DNA of 64,000 nt, from positions 124,001 to 188,000 of the forward strand of contig CALSPM010000001.1 of NCBI GenBank assembly GCA_943788235.1, given 5' to 3'. Origin of the DNA: an uncultured Cyclobacteriaceae bacterium (lineage in GTDB: Bacteria; Bacteroidota; Bacteroidia; Cytophagales; Cyclobacteriaceae). The notes below the pieces were generated by a model, which saw only the letters and a program-made list of their open reading frames with translations, was not told where the DNA came from and did not search any database. Position numbers and translations under genes: made by a program. This document shows positions 54,714 through 62,866 of the stretch, in pieces (the first letter of the stretch is position 1; each line of letters opens with the position of its first letter).

Positions 54714-55198
54714 ATTCAATTGATCATTTCTAAAAGCTTTGTCATTCTATAATATTCCGTTTTTACCGAAGTAAGTATTTGAGTAGCGGACTTTTGGTAA
54801 TTGTTCTTATGCTGATTCTTGGCCAATAATACTTTTCAAGTAGACTGACTTTTACATGATAAGGATAATGCTCTTGTACTAGGCTTGTGCTCCTGGTGAT
54901 TTTGTTGATCTAACGATTGTTCTTTATTACTAGGTTCATAGGCTCAGAAACGAACACTTTTATCCCATAATCCTTAATTTCTCTGGTTGCAAAAAGAAGG
55001 TCTTCAAACTAAATGGCAATTTTTCTATAATATTCCATGAAACAGCGTAGTCTTTTCATCCCTTCTAATATTCCGTAACAGCAAGTTGAGTTCCCTGAGG
55101 TCTCACAGATGGTCAGATAAATGTCATGCTATATTAAAATTTTTACTCATATTGCTGGTATGAATCATTTCTTATCCAAGAATTGTTGTTCTTGATAT
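54714..55198 (-). pseudogene. Possible degraded gene, family unknown
   Basis: No intact gene lies in this 485-base gap, but on the minus strand a frame from about 55118 down to a TAA near 54772 runs over 110 codons with only two internal TAG stops, far fewer than expected in such AT-rich DNA. Its middle reads DLLFATREIKDYGIKVF and VQEHYPYHVKVSLLEKYY. Coding-like sequence switches to another frame at the upstream end. I could not assign a family. It adjoins other clear remnants (56.0-57.8 kb), which makes a decayed gene more plausible. Confidence 0.35.
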
Positions 55199-55813
55199 AT
55201 GGATAAAATTATCAATCTCTCGGCATTAATTATGGGGGCGGGACTTTCTTCTCGCCTTCCAGGGGCCAATAAATTACTTTTGGATTGGCAAGGGAAGCCG
55301 ATTCTCCTACATACCATTTCAAATGTTTTAGCGGCAGGATTTCATGAGGTCTTGGTGGTGTTAGGGAATGATGAGGATGAATTCAAATCCGCATTGCAAG
55401 GCTTTGGTAATGAAATTAAAATAATCACTAATTCAAATTATAAAAAAGGATTGACCAGTTCTATCCAACAAGGAGTTGATGCCGCGGATGATCAGACCAA
55501 TGGGTTTATTATTTGTTTAGGGGACATGTTTGGTATCAAAGGTTTTGATTACGCAGAATTAGCCCGATATCATTTGTTAAATACTCATGAAGATGAACTC
55601 ATAACCTTACCTAAAGTAGGTGATAAAACAGGTAATCCTGTTATTTTTTCACAATCTTTTAGATTTCGAATTATGCATCACGATGATCCTGAGGGTTGTA
55701 AATTGATTGTGAAGACTGCGAGGCATTCGGTTCAATATTTTAAATCTAATAGACATCAATTTTTGCAAGATATAGATACTTGGGACGATTATTATCGTCT
55801 CAGTGAGCGCTGA
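55199..55813 (+). CDS. MobA/MocA-like nucleotidyltransferase
   Basis: This 204-residue protein is an NTP transferase of the MobA-like family. It starts with the nucleotide-binding ALIMGAGLSSRLPGANKLLL (signature GxGxSSRxxxxxK), and has ICLGDMFGIKGF where the family has the metal-binding LGDMP, then GNPVIFSQSFRF and DIDTWDDY. Members include MocA (CTP:molybdopterin) and enzymes of nucleotide-sugar pathways. Without molybdopterin genes nearby the substrate is unknown. The gene is intact although both sides are decayed sequence. Confidence 0.82.
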   Translation: MDKIINLSALIMGAGLSSRLPGANKLLLDWQGKPILLHTISNVLAAGFHEVLVVLGNDEDEFKSALQGFGNEIKIITNSNYKKGLTSSIQQGVDAADDQTNGFIICLGDMFGIKGFDYAELARYHLLNTHEDELITLPKVGDKTGNPVIFSQSFRFRIMHHDDPEGCKLIVKTARHSVQYFKSNRHQFLQDIDTWDDYYRLSER

Positions 55814-56035
55814 CTAATCAGTAAAATAAAATACTGAGTTTCGAAATAAACTTTCCTGTCGGTTACTTAAATGCAACGGTGTGCCTCAGCTTTTAAGTCG
55901 ACCCCTCGATGATAATTATGTTTTTTTTCTTATGGGGTTACCTACAATCTCAACGGGGCTCAAATATAAAGAGTCAGAAACTATGTATAAAAATATTCTC
56001 AATATAAAATAAATGGAAATTCGAAATAATTAACA

Positions 56036-57025
56036 ATGCCAAAAAATATAACAATCCTTTTTGTCGATGACGAACTTACTTCCATTGAATATTTCAAAAC
56101 ACCATTTTCATATAAGTAAAACATCTTAATTGTACAATCAGGAGAAGAGGGCTTGGATATTTTGCAGAAACACGAAAATATAGTTTTGATATTGACAGAT
56201 CACAGAATGCCGCAGATGACTGGAATTTCTTTTTTGATAAAATCCATGAAGTCATCGTCTGATAGTATGAGAATTCTAATTTGGGGTCATTCAGAAAATG
56301 AGCTGGTCATGAGGGCTATTATTGAATGACATGTTTTCTATTTTATTGTAAAACCATGGTCTTTTATTGATATGTCTGCAGCCATTAAATATGCTCTAGA
56401 AACCTTCAACTTAAGAATAACTAACAAGAAATTGAAATTATTGAATGAACAAAAGGAGCATGAAAATATTGAGGTTCAGTTAAAAAATCTTCAGACTCAA
56501 ATTAATGCTTATTTTCTCTTCAATTGTTTGACCAATTTATATGCATTGATTGTTGAGAATGAATCTGCGCAGTTTTTTGTAAAAAAGTTATCTCTTATGT
56601 ATCGGTTTATGCTCGAACAAAAGGTGGATCAGTTGTCAGATCTCGAAAATGAGCAAAGAGTAATTGAAAATTATTTTTATCTTCAAAAAGTTCGTTTTGA
56701 AGAAGGACTTTTCGTGAGTATTCAAGTTTCAGAGAATCTTAAGGAATTCAAAATGGCCGCTGGCACTTTATTACTAATGGTTGAAAATGCCATTAAGCAT
56801 AATATTATTTCCCAGAAGCATCCGTTACACGTGCTGATCAAGAGCGATCAAAATTTTTTATACGTGATCAATAATTATCAACCCAAAAAGGATGTAATCT
56901 CAATGGGCGTAGGACAGCAAAACATCATCAAGAGATATGCTTTGTTCACTGATAGATTACCTGAGTTCTAAATGAGTAAAAAGCATTATTCTGTTAAAAT
57001 TCCTTTACTAAAACAAGCGTCAACT
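56036..57025 (+). pseudogene. Degraded REC-LytS-type histidine kinase
   Basis: A single frame from ATG 56036 encodes a receiver domain (ILFVDDE; LTDHRMPQMTG with the Asp; FIVKPW with the Lys), then a His_kinase/HATPase module of the LytS/YehU type. TAA at 56117-56119 and TGA at 56327-56329 interrupt the receiver, and TAA at 56969-56971 interrupts the end (RLPEF-stop-MSKKHYSVKIPLLKQ). In the kinase signature NAYFLFN the phospho-accepting His of PHFLFN is Tyr (codon TAT at 56510-56512), a single C-to-T change. The N-box ENAIKHN is kept. No stop remains before the downstream regulator's ATG. With three stops and a lost His it cannot signal. Confidence 0.88.
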
Positions 57026-57785
57026 ATGTATAACATAGTAATTATTGATGACAAACCACTCGTTGCCAACCATAATGAAAAGCTTCTTAACTCAATGAAT
57101 ACCGATACCCAAGTGGTTGCAAACTTGGATACCGTGTTAGGTGCCATTATTGGTTTAATCAAAATACATGCGATTTGATTATTTCTGACGTGCAGTTGGG
57201 TGATGGGTTAAGTTTTGAAATTTTCCAAGCAATTAATAATATAAAACCCATCATTATGGTCACGGCATACCACCAATATGCTGTAAGAGCTTTTAAAGAA
57301 AATAGTGTTGATTATTTATTGAAGCCCGTGACGAAAGAAAAACTCCATTTAGCTATTCAGAAGTTTCAATATTCCAGAATTAAAGGATTAGATATTGAAG
57401 GAATTTTAAAGGGATATCTCTTCAACAAAAAGACTTATTAACGACGCTTTTTGGTGAATACTGGAAAAAAATTAGATTCAATAACGGAAGATGAAATAGC
57501 AAATTTTTATTCAGATGAACGTTATGCTATTTTAGCAACTCATGAAGGGAAATTCATTTTGAATCAAACTATGATGGAAATACATACAAAATTAGATCCG
57601 ACTCTTTTTTTTCGTATCAATAGAAAAATTATCACTTCTTTGCTAGCGGTGGATGACATATAACTGTTTTTTAAAAGTAAGATTCATCTTAAATTAATTC
57701 CAGCGCCTTCTTTTTCACCCTCAGTAGTTGTGACCTCATTAAAAAAGAACAGTTTTGAAAATGGCTTAATGGTCATCAAGAATAA
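57026..57785 (+). pseudogene. Degraded LytTR-family response regulator
   Basis: The partner of the kinase remnant. It starts at ATG 57026 (MYNIVIIDDKPLVANHNEKL), loses frame at about 57120-57166, resumes as TCDLIISDVQLGDGLSFEIF with the phospho-Asp and VDYLLKPV, and meets TAA at 57439-57441. The LytTR DNA-binding domain (IANFYSDERYAILATHEGKF; LFFRINRKIITSL) is ended by TAA at 57661-57663. It continues as KIHLKLIPAPSFSPSVVV, and a further shift plus TGA separate the last residues (KWLNGHQE, stop at 57783-57785). At least five lesions make loss of function certain. Confidence 0.88.
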
Positions 57786-57927
57786 AAGGCACTTTAAAAA
57801 TAAAGAAGACCTACTGCTGGTCAGCTTATTGATCCCTTGGAATTAGAGTCGAATTGGAAATACTTTTTATTTAGTCTTAGGGTTTCTTTTTTATTAGCAT
57901 AATCAACTTATTTTTACATTCTGTTTT

Positions 57928-58013
57928 GCGCACGTGGCGGAACTGGTAGACGTGCTAGGTTGAGGGCCTAGTGGCTAATTATGGCCGTGGAGGTTCGATT
58001 CCTCTCGTGCGCA
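57928..58013 (+). tRNA. tRNA-Leu (anticodon GAG)
   Basis: The 86-base sequence folds as a class II tRNA. The acceptor GCGCACG pairs with CGTGCGC (58006-58012) plus discriminator A; the anticodon stem CTAGG/CCTAG encloses loop TTGAGGG with anticodon GAG; there is a variable arm, and a T-arm GAGG-TTCGATT-CCTC. It has no encoded CCA. A strong hairpin terminator follows directly at 58019. Confidence 0.92.
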
Positions 58014-58018
58014 CACCC

Positions 58019-58056
58019 AAGGCTTTGGAAAGCAGCTGATTTTCCAAAGCCTTTTT
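58019..58056 (+). terminator. Intrinsic terminator after tRNA-Leu(GAG)
   Basis: AAGGCTTTGGAAA (58019-58031), a nine-base loop, and TTTCCAAAGCCTT (58041-58053) form a perfect 13-pair stem ending in a T-run. It lies five bases after the tRNA and 13 bases before the M42 peptidase ATG, so the peptidase gene would need its own start or read-through. Confidence 0.85.
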
Positions 58057-58068
58057 AAATTTTAGAAT

Positions 58069-59121
58069 ATGAAAATGAATATACCCCTTTTAAAAAATCT
58101 ATGCGAAACTCCCGGAACTTCCGGTTTTGAGTCTCAAATAAGAGACATTATTGAAGTAGAGATTACACCTTATTGCGATGAGATTTCCATTGATAATATG
58201 GGTAATTTAATTGCACTGGTCAAAGCCAAAAAAGTAGTATCTCCGCCAAGAATTATGCTAGCTGCCCATATGGATGAAATTGGCTTTATGGTGACACACA
58301 TTGATGATAATGGCTTTGTTCGATTTCATACATTGGGAGGCTTTGATCCAAAAACCCTCACAGCTCAACGTGTGGTGATTCATGGTCAGAAGGCAATCAT
58401 TGGAGTTATGGGTTCCAAGCCGATTCATTTAATGAAGCCAGAAGAACGAAACAAGGGGGTACAAATAGAAGATTTCTTCATTGATACAGGGATGTCTGGA
58501 ACAGAAGTAAAAAAAATCATAGCTGTAGGTGATCCGATCACTAGAGAAAGAGAGTTGATTGAAATGGGTAATTGTATCAATTGTAAATCCCTAGACAACA
58601 GGATATCAGTTTATGTATTGATCGAGATTCTTAAGCAATTAAAAAACTCTCAAATAGATGTTTATGCCGTATTTACGGTGCAAGAGGAGGTAGGTTTGAG
58701 GGGTGCCCAAGTGGCATCGCATCATATTGATCCAGATTATGGATTGGCCATAGATACGACTATTGCATTTGATTTACCCGGGGCGCAAGCCCATGAGCAA
58801 ATAACATCACTTGGGAATGGACCTGCTATTAAAATCATGGATGCTTCCACCATATGTGACCCTAGAATGGTGAAGTATTTGAAACAAACTGCTACATATT
58901 CTGAAATACCATGGCAACCAGAGGTACTTACGGCAGGAGGAACTGACACTGCGGGATTACAAAGAACTGGTAAACACGGAGCCATTGCAGGTGCCGTTTC
59001 TATTCCTACGCGTCATTTGCATCAAGTCATTGAAATGGTACATCAGGAGGATGTTCTAAATGCCATTTTGTTAATCAATCAATTTATTGAAAAAATAACA
59101 AGTTTTGATTGGAAGAGATAA
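58069..59121 (+). CDS. M42-family aminopeptidase
   Basis: M42 (glutamyl/tetrahedral aminopeptidase) enzymes are cytoplasmic dinuclear zinc peptidases. The 350-residue protein has the N-terminal LCETPGTSGFE, the metal sites AAHMDEIGF and NCKSLDNRISVYVL, the catalytic Glu pair in VQEEVGLRG, and a C-terminal GGTDTAGLQRTGKHGA with RHLHQVIEM providing the last His. It is intact. An ATG six bases downstream (58075) is an alternative start. No -7 element is seen before it, only the tRNA terminator. Confidence 0.92.
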   Translation: MKMNIPLLKNLCETPGTSGFESQIRDIIEVEITPYCDEISIDNMGNLIALVKAKKVVSPPRIMLAAHMDEIGFMVTHIDDNGFVRFHTLGGFDPKTLTAQRVVIHGQKAIIGVMGSKPIHLMKPEERNKGVQIEDFFIDTGMSGTEVKKIIAVGDPITRERELIEMGNCINCKSLDNRISVYVLIEILKQLKNSQIDVYAVFTVQEEVGLRGAQVASHHIDPDYGLAIDTTIAFDLPGAQAHEQITSLGNGPAIKIMDASTICDPRMVKYLKQTATYSEIPWQPEVLTAGGTDTAGLQRTGKHGAIAGAVSIPTRHLHQVIEMVHQEDVLNAILLINQFIEKITSFDWKR

Positions 59122-59155
59122 AGAATAGCTCTTTTCGATTCAAATCGAGATGGTA

Positions 59156-59782
59156 TTAAGAATCAAAATCATATTTAAGTAGATTTTCATCTTCTTTATT
59201 TTTTTTGATCATTTTCGACTTCATTAAATTCTTTTCATGTTGATAGCTATGGGTTATTTTTTCTGTTTGGGCCAATAATAATGCGGATAAAATAAAGACG
59301 ATATGAATGATAATTTCAATAATAATTTCTTCACTGCTCACTTTAGTTGCCGCCTCTCTGTAATCAACGAAGGTTTTTAAGAGCTGAACGCCCGTTATAG
59401 AGGCGAGGGAGGTAGCTAACTTTATTTTCAACTGACCTGCATCCAAATTATTTAGCCACAAGGGTTTATCTTCATGTAAATCGAGATCCATCCGGCTTGT
59501 AAATATCGAATATCCACCAATGGTTACAATGACCAAAAGGTTCATTACCATTGAAATATCCACAAGGTTCAAAACACTCAACATCATCTCAGTTTCTTCC
59601 CACGGACCCGACTTTGAACCAACCGGTTGATTGAGGAGCCTTGTGAACATATTGAAGAGTTCATGAAAAAAGACATAGAGATAAATAAAAGAACCAAAAA
59701 TCAATCCGCCGTACATAGGGGCCTGCACCCAACGGCTCCAAAACATAAAGCCTTCAAATAAGTTTTCTAATTTTTTTGACAT
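59156..59782 (-). CDS. UPF0114 (YqhA-like) membrane protein
   Basis: This 208-residue protein belongs to the UPF0114/TIGR00645 family. It has membrane helices at about residues 20-40, 72-95, 120-135 and 148-168, and the family motif VDISMVMNLLVIVTIGGYS followed by SRMDLDLHEDKPLWL. The C-terminal tail is highly charged (KSKMIKKNKEDENLL). The function is unknown. It is monocistronic and converges on the M42 gene. Confidence 0.85.
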   Translation of the reverse strand: MSKKLENLFEGFMFWSRWVQAPMYGGLIFGSFIYLYVFFHELFNMFTRLLNQPVGSKSGPWEETEMMLSVLNLVDISMVMNLLVIVTIGGYSIFTSRMDLDLHEDKPLWLNNLDAGQLKIKLATSLASITGVQLLKTFVDYREAATKVSSEEIIIEIIIHIVFILSALLLAQTEKITHSYQHEKNLMKSKMIKKNKEDENLLKYDFDS

Positions 59783-59965
59783 AATTACAAACGATGCACT
59801 AAAATTTGTGGAAAGATAGACAAATTATTTTTTTAATGATTTCAGTTTATCACATTAATGAGAAGGAATAATTAGGATCATTTTGAAAAGAGTATTTACT
59901 AAATTTTGGTAGGGGTATTTCTTTTATAAAAATAAAAAAATAGGCCAACTTAAAAGGACCAATAG

Positions 59966-59996
59966 TTTGCGTTGATATGAGATTTAGATATTTTTG
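59966..59996 (+). promoter_or_regulatory. Full promoter of tRNA-Leu(CAA)
   Basis: TTTG (59966-59969), a 19-base spacer, and TATTTTTG (59989-59996) match the Bacteroidota sigma-A consensus completely. The tRNA begins 12 bases later. This is the clearest promoter in the window and supports the other TAnnTTTG calls. Confidence 0.7.
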
Positions 59997-60008
59997 TAAT
60001 CACTAAAT

Positions 60009-60090
60009 GCCAAAGTGGCGGAATTGGTAGACGCGCACGACTCAAAATCGTGTTCTTTCGAGAGTGAGGGTTCGATTCCCTCCTTTGGTA
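60009..60090 (+). tRNA. tRNA-Leu (anticodon CAA)
   Basis: The class II tRNA of 82 bases has acceptor GCCAAAG pairing with CTTTGGT (60083-60089) plus discriminator A, anticodon stem CACGA/TCGTG with loop CTCAAAA (anticodon CAA), a variable arm, and T-arm GAGGG-TTCGATT-CCCTC. CCA is not encoded. It reads TTG codons. Confidence 0.92.
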
Positions 60091-60266
60091 CTTAAATTTA
60101 TCTAATTCTGTCTCAGATAAATTCTAATGTCATCAATTATCTCTAGTTATATTTTTTTCAGATCAGTTTGAAACAATTATGTTAGCTTTATGGAAATGGC
60201 AATGTAATATGGATCAATTTTGTAGTTTCAATGCTTCAGCCGATCACTTTCCTGTTCCTAGTCTTT

Positions 60267-60548
60267 TCATATTAAAGAATACGCTCGAGGCTTGTCTGCA
60301 AACCAAACTTTCACCTCGGTCTAAGTCGCTTTAAAAAACAAAGACGCTTTGTATTTATTTAAATGGTCTACCGATAGCCAATGGCTGTGCGTATAGAAAA
60401 CATTGAATTGATCTTGATCTCTATATAAATGAATAGATTCACAACCTTTAAAATCAGAAATTTTACTTTTGATATTTTTAAATAATTTCTGAAACTCTAA
60501 GACTTTTTCTTCTTGAAATTCCATACGGACAATTCTCAATAGCATCAT
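60267..60548 (-). pseudogene. Antibiotic-biosynthesis-monooxygenase-like (ABM) domain protein, nonsense mutation
   Basis: This is a small ferredoxin-like ABM-fold protein (MMLLRIVRMEFQEEKVLEFQ; GCESIHLYRDQDQFNVFYTH). The open frame ends at TAG 60321-60323 after FFKAT, but the family pattern continues in the same frame: TEVKVWFADKPRAYSL, to TGA at 60267-60269, giving 93 residues as expected. The TAG stands where homologues have Trp (TGG to TAG). About 18 C-terminal residues are lost, including the last strand. The gene overlaps the SAM hydrolase gene by four bases and was presumably translationally coupled to it. It is probably inactive. Confidence 0.8.
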
Positions 60549-61321
60549 TGAATATTGAAATTTATATAAACAGAAGCATCCATTCGGATACCTAATAGTT
60601 CTGAGGCTCGCCCCATATTGATACCAATTTGTAAGACTTTTTCTGAATTAAAAAACACAAAACACTCACCAGGATCGACGGTATCATAGCCTTCATGCAA
60701 TCGATCAAAAATCTCTCTACCTATTTGTATTTGGAAGGTCACTTGTCCGTTAATTTTCTGAATTTCAAGATAATCAGTATGCTTAATATTGGTGATTAAA
60801 TTGCCATAGTGATCTATATGAATGACATGGCCAACCATACCCTTTTTTGTAATTTTAGCGGTTCGATCAATCAGTTGCTGGTGATCAGTTATGATCCGAC
60901 CAATGTGCTCAAGACCACGTCCCATGACCAGATCGTTGACTGCTTGAGCAACTATTTTTAGATAAGTAGTTTTTGTATTAATAGGGCAAATTTCAACGAC
61001 TAGGGAGGGGTTTTCAGTGCTTATAATACTGAAAATACCAGAATCTGTGCCAACGAAGTGGTGGCCTTCCAACGTAAGTCCAATCCATCGATTTTTCAGG
61101 CTTCTGGAAGAATTCATTGTAATGAGATGAACGGTACCCTTGGGAAATTTTTTGAAAGCATTGCGCAACACGTAACCTCCATGAGCGATATCTGATAATT
61201 TAATTTCATGGCTGATATCAACGATGGTTAACTCGGGGTTGAGGTTTAGCAGCGTTCCTTTGGTAGCGGCGACATAATGGTCTTCTAATCCGTAATCAGA
61301 CATAAAAGTGATTAGGGCCAT
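60545..61321 (-). CDS. SAM hydroxide adenosyltransferase (DUF62 family)
   Basis: Members of this fluorinase/chlorinase-related family hydrolyse S-adenosylmethionine to adenosine and methionine. The 258-residue protein starts MALITFMSDYGLEDHYVAAT with the conserved Asp, followed by DISHEI, TVHLITMNSS, and VGTDSGIFSIIS in the active site, with the C-terminal domain IDHYGNLITNI and RASELLGIRMD. The gene is intact. It precedes the ABM gene with a four-base overlap. Confidence 0.9.
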   Translation of the reverse strand: MALITFMSDYGLEDHYVAATKGTLLNLNPELTIVDISHEIKLSDIAHGGYVLRNAFKKFPKGTVHLITMNSSRSLKNRWIGLTLEGHHFVGTDSGIFSIISTENPSLVVEICPINTKTTYLKIVAQAVNDLVMGRGLEHIGRIITDHQQLIDRTAKITKKGMVGHVIHIDHYGNLITNIKHTDYLEIQKINGQVTFQIQIGREIFDRLHEGYDTVDPGECFVFFNSEKVLQIGINMGRASELLGIRMDASVYINFNIQ

Positions 61322-61404
61322 GTTTGAAAAGAATATTTGTTTAATTTGTCATTGAATTTGCAATAGCAAAAATAGGCAAAGACAGATTTAAAAAGACACT
61401 TCAC

Positions 61405-62349
61405 TTGCTAGAAAAAATATTTACACTAGAAAACATACCCTTGGTTGATTTTCTTGGAACAGAAAATGCCAATATAAATGAGATTATGTCAGCCTTTCCG
61501 GACGCTAAAATTATCTCGAGGGGCAATGAGATCACTATTAAAGGTGCAGCTCCTCAATTGGTCAAGATCAATGAAATTTTGAACTCATTGATTCTTCATT
61601 ATCACAAATACGGGAATCTTACGCGGGATCATGTGATTTCATATTTGGCAGATGAAAATCATCTAAATAAGGGTGATGATTTGGTAGAAATTTTGGTTTA
61701 TGGTACCAAAGGGTTGAAAATAAGTGCAAAGACCCCAAATCAAAAAAAACTAGTAAAGGCCGTACAGAAAAATGATTTGGTCTTTGCCTTAGGACCAGCT
61801 GGAACTGGGAAGACTTATATATCTGTAGCTTTGGCTGTGATGGCGTTAAAAAATAAAGACGTAGCCAAAATAATCATTACCCGACCAGCGGTAGAGGCAG
61901 GCGAAAGTCTGGGATTTCTACCAGGAGATTTGAAGGATAAAATAGATCCTTACCTAAGACCTATTTACGATGCATTAAGTGATATGGTCCCGCCAGAGAA
62001 GTTGAAGTTTTATCAGGAAAATAATATTATTGAGATAGCCCCATTGGCTTATATGAGGGGCAGAACGCTCAATAATGCCTTTATTTTGCTGGATGAAGCC
62101 CAAAATGCGACACAAAGTCAGATCAAAATGTTTCTCACACGTATGGGTCCTAGTTCAAAGGTAATTGTGACGGGCGATAAGTCCCAAATTGATTTACCGC
62201 TAAGGCAAAAATCAGGATTGCTAGAAGTGTTAGAAGTACTTAAGGAGACCAAAAATATTGGATTTGTACACCTTGACGAGCGAGATGTACTTAGACACCG
62301 CCTGGTCAAAAGTATTATCAAAGCCTACTCTAAACATTATGAATCATAA
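61405..62349 (+). CDS. phoH: PhoH-family ATPase
   Basis: PhoH-like proteins are P-loop ATPases/RNA helicase-like proteins linked to RNA processing. The 314-residue protein begins at a TTG (61405) with a KH-like N-terminus (LVDFLGTENANINEIMSAFP), then Walker A GPAGTGKTYISVALA at about residue 133, TRPAVEAGESLGFLPGDLKDK, and Walker B FILLDEAQNATQSQIKMFL. The end is intact. The GNAT gene begins within its last 11 bases. Confidence 0.93.
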   Translation: MLEKIFTLENIPLVDFLGTENANINEIMSAFPDAKIISRGNEITIKGAAPQLVKINEILNSLILHYHKYGNLTRDHVISYLADENHLNKGDDLVEILVYGTKGLKISAKTPNQKKLVKAVQKNDLVFALGPAGTGKTYISVALAVMALKNKDVAKIIITRPAVEAGESLGFLPGDLKDKIDPYLRPIYDALSDMVPPEKLKFYQENNIIEIAPLAYMRGRTLNNAFILLDEAQNATQSQIKMFLTRMGPSSKVIVTGDKSQIDLPLRQKSGLLEVLEVLKETKNIGFVHLDERDVLRHRLVKSIIKAYSKHYES

Positions 62350-62776
62350 GATTGTAGCCGCAGATTCAGCTGTATTATTACATAAATCTTATGAAATTAG
62401 ACAATGTGTTTTCGTAAATGAACAAGGTGTTCCCGAAGCTATTGTACACGAAGATGCGAAAAGTTTGGCTCATTATTTTGTTGCGATAGATGAGGATGGC
62501 AATGCCTTGGGTACTGCACGTTGGAGGAAAACTTCTCAAGGCGTGAAGCTAGAAAGGTTCGCAGTATTGCCAGTTTATAGAAATAAAGGATTAGGTGCAG
62601 ATTTGTTAAGATCCATTTTGGTAGATATTAAAAGTAAATTCGGATCGGGAATACTTGTGTATTTAAACGCGCAATTGGAAGCCATAAATCTTTATGCCCA
62701 CCAAGGATTTTTACCGATAGGACCGAGATTTATAGAAGCAGATATTATGCATCAAAGGATGTCTCAAATAACTTGA
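62339..62776 (+). CDS. GNAT-family N-acetyltransferase
   Basis: The ATG at 62339 gives a 145-residue protein typical of the ElaA-like GNAT group. Motifs are IRQCVFVNEQGVPEAIVHED near the N-terminus, the acetyl-CoA loop LPVYRNKGLGADLLRS (Q/RxxGxG/A type, Gly-Leu-Gly kept), and LNAQLEAINLYAHQGFLPIG. The acceptor is unknown. It overlaps phoH by 11 bases in another frame and is likely co-transcribed. Confidence 0.88.
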   Translation: MNHKIVAADSAVLLHKSYEIRQCVFVNEQGVPEAIVHEDAKSLAHYFVAIDEDGNALGTARWRKTSQGVKLERFAVLPVYRNKGLGADLLRSILVDIKSKFGSGILVYLNAQLEAINLYAHQGFLPIGPRFIEADIMHQRMSQIT

Positions 62777-62866
62777 GTATTATAAGTGTCACTTCATTAC
62801 ATTCTTTAATTAAAATAACGAGATTTTTTCATTAGAGAGTTATATTGTTTAAAACTGTATAACTGA

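Noticed and set aside
54714-55198. ParA-like gene remnant
   Set aside because: Some stretches (EIKDYGIKVF) recall ParA proteins, but no Walker A motif is visible, so the family was left open.
57026-57785. Programmed frameshifting in the LytTR regulator
   Set aside because: There are several stops and shifts without slippery-site features, and the partner kinase is also broken.
60095-60122. AT-rich inverted repeat after tRNA-Leu(CAA) as a terminator
   Set aside because: The stem is only A-T pairs and no T-run follows; too weak to call.
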